DNA of 64,000 nt from Gp6-AA40 sp963772955. Its GTDB lineage: Bacteria; Acidobacteriota; Vicinamibacteria; Vicinamibacterales; UBA2999. Location of the stretch: assembly GCA_963772955.1 (NCBI GenBank), contig CAVYZF010000011.1:682001-746000 (forward strand). The letters run 5' to 3'. The position numbers were made by a program, and so were the translations under genes. Under the pieces are notes generated by a model that worked only from the letters and a program-made list of their open reading frames with translations, was not told the origin of the DNA and searched no databases. Position 1 is the first letter of the stretch; the number at the start of each line of letters is the position of its first letter. Of this stretch, positions 60,405 to 64,000 are shown in pieces.

Positions 60405-61778
60405 GTGCCACGTTATCGATTCAGCGAATTCATCCTGTCGCCTCGCCGCCGGGTGCTCGTCCGAAACGGACGCGAGCTGCCGCTGATCCCGCGCTATTTC
60501 GATCTGCTCGTCTTCCTCGTCGAGCGTCGCAGCGAGGCCGTCCATCGCCGCGAGATCTTCGAGCGGATCTGGAGCGACGTCATCGTCTCCGACAGCGCGC
60601 TGAGTCAGGCGATTCGAACGATCAGGCGCGTGCTGGACGATGACTCGCGTGAGCCACGCTTCGTTCGCACGGTCTCACGTCACGGCTACCGGTTCGTTTT
60701 TGTGGACGTTATCGAGGAAGAGGATGAGGGTGATTGGCAGAACGATCGGCCGGCCACGCCGGTTCAACCGGCGGCGCCGGAGCCAGCACCCGATCCGTTC
60801 GAGCCGCTGCTGAATCGGCTCACACGCGAGGCAGCCGGCTCGAGCGACGAAGAAGATCAGCGAGAAGCCGCCGAACTGCTCCACGCGCTCGGGACATCTG
60901 AGGCGATGCGGCGTCTCGGCACTCGCCCTCGACACACGTTCGCTCGGGCCCTGCTGAGAGACACGCGATGGGATGCCGCAGAAGCGGGCCCCGTGCCGAT
61001 CCTCAGTGAGCCGTCACCTGTCGCGACGGCGCGAGAGCTGGTTGGACTCAGGCTGCGCCGGGCCGCTGCCTTCGCGGCCGCTCGATGGGTCGCCGCGTCA
61101 GTCGGGGGCGGACTCGCTGGCGTGATCGCGGGAGGTGCCGGCGGCCTCATTCTCGCGTCCGCACCGTCGAGCAATGCGCCGCTCGATCTCGCGCCAGTGC
61201 TTGCCGTCATTGGAGGATGTTGCGGCGCCGCAGGCGGTGCCGGTGTCGGCGCCGGTCTCTCAATCGCCGAATCGATCGCGCGCTCGCGGCGTGCGCTCGC
61301 GCTCGTCTGCGGCGCGTCGCTCGGCGGCGGACTGGTCGGCCTCATCGCACAGTGGCTCGGGCGATGGAGCCTGGCGACCCTTGTCGGTGTGAACGTCACC
61401 ACCGGAGGCGGGATTGAGGGGCTGGTCATCGGTGCCGCCGCAGGTCTTGGCTACAGCTTCAGCACGCTGGGCGCCGAAGGCGGACTCGCCGCGCCACGTG
61501 GCCGCAAACGATTTCGCGCCGTGGCCCTGACCGCCACCGCCTGCGGCGTGGCCGCGCTGGCACTAACCCTCGCCGGGCGACCCCTCGTCGGGGGGACGAT
61601 TCACGCCATCGCGCAGGGGTCGCGCGGATCGCAAGCCGCGCTGACTCCAATTGCCCGACTCGTCGGCGAGCCTGACTTCGGGCCATTGACCGCCGCGGTC
61701 ATCGGCACAGGCGAAGGAACACTGTTCGGAATCGGCCTTTCCATTGGACTTACGCGGCGTTCAGCAACATCTCACTGA
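60405..61778 (+). CDS. Winged-helix (OmpR-type) DNA-binding protein with membrane domain
   Basis: 457 residues with a GTG start. Residues 1-105 are an OmpR/CadC-type winged helix (RYRFSEFILSPRRRVLVRNG, LPLIPRYFDLLVFLVERRSE, DSALSQAIRTIRRVLDDD, FVRTVSRHGYRFVF). A charged linker follows to about 205. From about 218 to 440 there are several hydrophobic glycine/alanine-rich segments (VAASVGGGLAGVIAGGAGGL, VIGGCCGAAGGAGVGAGLSI, ALVCGASLGGGLVGLIAQWL), predicted as membrane helices. This would be a ToxR/CadC-like one-component regulator, except that the membrane part is polytopic and glycine-zipper rich. It has no clear partner; the signal is unknown. Confidence 0.82.
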   Translation: MPRYRFSEFILSPRRRVLVRNGRELPLIPRYFDLLVFLVERRSEAVHRREIFERIWSDVIVSDSALSQAIRTIRRVLDDDSREPRFVRTVSRHGYRFVFVDVIEEEDEGDWQNDRPATPVQPAAPEPAPDPFEPLLNRLTREAAGSSDEEDQREAAELLHALGTSEAMRRLGTRPRHTFARALLRDTRWDAAEAGPVPILSEPSPVATARELVGLRLRRAAAFAAARWVAASVGGGLAGVIAGGAGGLILASAPSSNAPLDLAPVLAVIGGCCGAAGGAGVGAGLSIAESIARSRRALALVCGASLGGGLVGLIAQWLGRWSLATLVGVNVTTGGGIEGLVIGAAAGLGYSFSTLGAEGGLAAPRGRKRFRAVALTATACGVAALALTLAGRPLVGGTIHAIAQGSRGSQAALTPIARLVGEPDFGPLTAAVIGTGEGTLFGIGLSIGLTRRSATSH

Positions 61779-61842
61779 ATGCTCACCGGCTGCTGAGGAC
61801 TTCCCACGCGCGAGCGTCGATGCTTCCAACAGGAGGACATCG

Positions 61843-62316
61843 ATGGAAACGCTCGCGTCCGCGTTCATCTACCGGCATACGAAGGTTCGGATCACAACCG
61901 AACGACCCACTGAGTTCATCGACCTGACCGAGAGCCTGGAGGCACTGCTCGCCGAGTCCCGGATTCTGACGGGCTTCGTCAACGTGCAAAGCCTTCACAC
62001 GACCGCGGCCATCGTCGTGAACGAGGGCGAGCCGCTGCTCCTCGACGACTTCGAATGTTTCCTGCGCAAGACCGCGCCGGACGACGTGCCGTACCTGCAT
62101 GACGACGAGACGATTCGAACGGTCAACCTGAACCCGGGCGAACGCCAGAACGGTTCCTCGCATTGCCGCGCGCTGATGCTCGGCACATCCGCCTGCCTGA
62201 ACATCGTCAACGGCCGCCTCATGCTCGGCCGCTGGCAGCGTGTGTTCCTGGCAGAGCTCGACGGGCCGCGCAGCCGGGACATCTCGGTGCTCGTGATCGG
62301 GGAGGCCGCGCAGTGA
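61843..62316 (+). CDS. YjbQ/UPF0047 family protein
   Basis: 157 residues. The ATG at 61843 has AGGAGGACATCG upstream, an excellent site, which fixes the start. Family residues: FINDLTESLEALL region (EFIDLTESLEALL), LTGFVNVQSLHTTAAIVVNE, CRALMLGTSACLNIVNGRLM, LGRWQRVFLAELDGPRSRDI. Conserved His (SLHTTAA) and the H-C-R-A segment are likely active residues. Some members have weak thiamine-phosphate synthase activity; the physiological role is unsettled. The stop overlaps the radical SAM start as GTGA. Confidence 0.9.
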   Translation: METLASAFIYRHTKVRITTERPTEFIDLTESLEALLAESRILTGFVNVQSLHTTAAIVVNEGEPLLLDDFECFLRKTAPDDVPYLHDDETIRTVNLNPGERQNGSSHCRALMLGTSACLNIVNGRLMLGRWQRVFLAELDGPRSRDISVLVIGEAAQ

Positions 62317-63776
62317 AGGTCAAGATGATCCTTCCGGCGCTCACGGAAGCGAAGAGCCCGTTTTTCCGCCCGATCAAATACTCGCTGTTTCCACCGCTCG
62401 GCCTGGCCACGCTCGCCGCCTATCTCGGCGATGAGGAGATCGAGATTCAGGATGAGCACGTCGAGATCCTCGATCTGGACGACTCCCCGGACCTCGTGGT
62501 GATCCAGGTCTACATCACGTCGGCGTACCGCGCGTATCGCGTCGCGGATCACTATCGCGCACGTGGCGCCTATGTCGTGCTCGGAGGGCTGCACGTGACG
62601 TCGTTGCCTGACGAGGCCGCGGCCCACGCCGACACGATCTTCATCGGGCCCGGTGAAGACACCTGGCCGCGCTTCCTGAACGACTTCCGTCGCGGCAGCC
62701 CCGAGGGCGTGTATCGCTCCCAGACCCGGACACTGGTTGGCCTTCCACCAATGCGCCGCGATCTGATCAACCGTCGGCTCTACCTCGTGCCGAACTCAAT
62801 CGTGGTCTCGCGCGGTTGCCCGCACGTCTGCGACTTCTGCTACAAGGAAGCGTTCTTCGAAGGCGGCCGCTCGTTTTACACGCAAACGGTAGACGATGCG
62901 CTCGCGGAGATCGAACGGCTGCCTGGCAAGCATCTCTATTTCCTGGACGATCACCTGTTCGGCGATCGCCGCTTCGCGTCGGCACTCTTCGACGGGATGC
63001 GTGGCATGGGTCGATTGTGGCAGGCCGCCGGTACGGTCAACGCCGTCCTCGCGCCCAACCTGCTCGAGAAGGCCGCCGATTGTGGGCTGCGCAGCCTCTT
63101 CGTCGGGTTCGAAACGCTCAACCCTGCGAATCTCACAGAGCAGCGCAAGTATCAAAACCTCCGCCGCGACTACTCCGCCGCCATCCGCCGCCTGCACGAC
63201 CTCGGCGTGATGATCAACGGCAGCTTCGTGTTCGGAATGGATGGTGACGATGGCTCGGTGTTCGAGCACACGGTGGAGTGGGCGATCGAGAACGGAATCG
63301 AGACTGCTACCTTCCACATTCTCACGCCGTACCCGGGCACTGCGCTCTACAAGCGATACGTAGAGCAAGGGCGGCTCATGCACAGCAACTGGGATCTCTA
63401 CGACACCCGACACACCGTGTTTCGTCCCGCGCAGCTCACCGGCGAGCAACTCGAGCACGGCTACCGGTGGGCGTACAAGCAGTTCTACACGTGGGGATCC
63501 ATCGCGCGCGGCGCGGCGGCGCACGACGACTGGGTCGCAGGCCTGCGGCACTTCGCCTATGCGTCTGGCTGGAAGAAGTTCGAGCCGTTGTGGGACTTCG
63601 TGATTCGCGCGAAGCGTGCGGGGATGATGCTGCCCGTGCTCGAATCGATCCTCAGCGAGTTCGGGCGACGCAAAGCAATCGAAGGTGTGCGGGGTCAGAC
63701 CCCTTCACAGAAACGCGCGACGCCGACTCTGCCGGTTGATGCGTCGGTTGGACCCCTGCTTCAGATTCAGCGTTGA
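62313..63776 (+). CDS. B12-binding domain radical SAM protein
   Basis: 487 residues from the GTG at 62313, coupled by a 4-bp overlap to yjbQ. The N-terminal Rossmann-like B12-binding domain reads FFRPIKYSLFPPLGLATLAA ... LVVIQVYITSAYRAYRVADH ... VVLGGLHVTSLPDEAAAHA. The radical SAM cluster is CPHVCDFCYKEAF (C-x3-C-x2-C), with FLDDHLFGDRRFA and LRSLFVGFETLNPANLTEQR following. It belongs to the class B methylase-like group (BchE/HpnP relatives). The substrate is unknown. The end of the gene (VRGQTPSQK) is encoded by a REP-like palindrome, so the last about 25 residues may be extra. Confidence 0.88.
   Translation: MKVKMILPALTEAKSPFFRPIKYSLFPPLGLATLAAYLGDEEIEIQDEHVEILDLDDSPDLVVIQVYITSAYRAYRVADHYRARGAYVVLGGLHVTSLPDEAAAHADTIFIGPGEDTWPRFLNDFRRGSPEGVYRSQTRTLVGLPPMRRDLINRRLYLVPNSIVVSRGCPHVCDFCYKEAFFEGGRSFYTQTVDDALAEIERLPGKHLYFLDDHLFGDRRFASALFDGMRGMGRLWQAAGTVNAVLAPNLLEKAADCGLRSLFVGFETLNPANLTEQRKYQNLRRDYSAAIRRLHDLGVMINGSFVFGMDGDDGSVFEHTVEWAIENGIETATFHILTPYPGTALYKRYVEQGRLMHSNWDLYDTRHTVFRPAQLTGEQLEHGYRWAYKQFYTWGSIARGAAAHDDWVAGLRHFAYASGWKKFEPLWDFVIRAKRAGMMLPVLESILSEFGRRKAIEGVRGQTPSQKRATPTLPVDASVGPLLQIQR
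63691..63703. repeat. REP-like palindrome GGGGTCAGACCCC
   Basis: Second copy of the core seen at 36547, here inside the 3' end of the radical SAM gene, flanked by GTGTGC and TTCACAG. Like the first copy it lies at a gene end. Confidence 0.8.
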
Positions 63777-63783
63777 TTCAGGC

Positions 63784-63852
63784 GGTCCCCGGTCCACCAT
63801 CCTCGGTCTCCGTCATGCGCAGAAGACTGAGGACGGTGGACTGAAGACCGTG
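63784..63852. repeat. Heptanucleotide arrays
   Basis: GGTCCCC, GGTCCAC, CATCCTC, GGTCTCC (63784-63811) and then GACTGAG, GACGGTG, GACTGAA, GACCGTG (63825-63852) at 7-base steps. The two groups are roughly complementary and fill the space between two convergent stops. Confidence 0.85.
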
Positions 63853-63857
63853 GACCA

Positions 63858-64000
63858 TCAAAAGTCGATCGTCGCGTTGAAACGCACGTAGCGCGGATTG
63901 AGGATCGCGTTCGGACGCAGCCAGGTCGCGCCGTCGGCACCGAAGTTCTGGTTGAACGTCGTGCCCGTGTTGGCGTTGAACAGGTTGTAGAGATCAACAC
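63858..64000 (-). CDS. TonB-dependent receptor, C-terminal fragment
   Basis: The last 46 codons of a minus-strand gene entering from the right edge. It reads DLYNLFNANTGTTFNQNFG, then WLRPNAILNPRYVRFNATID ending with Phe and stop at 63858. The pattern VDLYNLFNANT ... PRYVRFNATIDF with a terminal aromatic residue is the final strand region of Oar-like TonB-dependent outer-membrane receptors abundant in Acidobacteriota. The rest lies outside the window. Confidence 0.85.
   Translation of the reverse strand, partial: VDLYNLFNANTGTTFNQNFGADGATWLRPNAILNPRYVRFNATIDF

Overview
The window is a GC-rich, gene-dense bacterial chromosome segment, most likely from Acidobacteriota of the Vicinamibacteria type. 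That assignment is inferred from content: several PknB-like Ser/Thr kinases fused to TPR-like tails, an ECF sigma factor beside a kinase, DUF885 and DUF6152 proteins, secreted PQQ/NHL/cytochrome c oxidoreductases, a TonB-receptor C-terminus at the right edge, and many short-period intergenic repeats. I saw no tRNA, rRNA, CRISPR array, transposase, integrase or phage gene.

Layout. 0-5.4 kb: ArsR-methyltransferase fusion, metH and an acetyltransferase, all plus strand. 5.4-11 kb: ECF sigma factor, Ser/Thr kinase, basic-tailed hypothetical, large kinase-TPR gene. 11-14.3 kb: a minus-strand operon joined by ATGA overlaps (SDR-type threonine dehydrogenase, DUF885 peptidase-like protein, quinone oxidoreductase). 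14.3-21.4 kb: AIM24/GYF protein, DUF533 protein, ABC exporter, ApaG, then an FHA-GAF-SpoIIE phosphatase coupled to a STAS antagonist. 21.4-28 kb: second kinase-TPR gene, UbiD-like decarboxylase, DinB-fold protein, EttA. 28-38.5 kb: M16 protease, dUTPase, DNA polymerase IV, double cyclophilin, ExeA-like ATPase, RsgA GTPase, alpha/beta hydrolase, TerC. 38.5-42.5 kb: ferredoxin, MreB, TypA/BipA, FmdB. 42.5-54.1 kb: exported enzymes (cytochrome c, sialidase-like lipoprotein, DUF6152 proteins, broken DUF885 gene, PQQ dehydrogenase, NHL-repeat protein, M49-like lipoprotein) and YqgE. 54.2-64 kb: QueG, a 1284-residue multi-pass sensor protein, AraC/GyrI regulator, membrane winged-helix regulator, YjbQ, B12-binding radical SAM protein, TonB receptor end.

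Two sequence-level features stand out. First, conserved genes including mreB and typA carry single-base frameshifts. By hand I count about 26 in the window; about 21 are repaired by deleting one base. They cluster at 39-42 and 45-50 kb. Because essential genes are hit while their residues stay conserved, I read most as consensus errors, so reading frames there should be treated as provisional.

Second, the intergenic DNA holds several organised repeat families: heptanucleotide arrays at about ten places; a 10-bp core (GTCGGTGCGA) recurring at strictly alternating 23/24-bp steps at two loci; and palindromes with the core GGGGTCAGACCCC at gene ends. The most unusual gene is the 1284-residue protein at 55.4-59.3 kb. 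It has two predicted extracytoplasmic sensor regions, about eight membrane segments, a NTPase-like domain whose P-loop appears lost, and a winged-helix-like tail, and it is preceded by two mutually exclusive hairpins.
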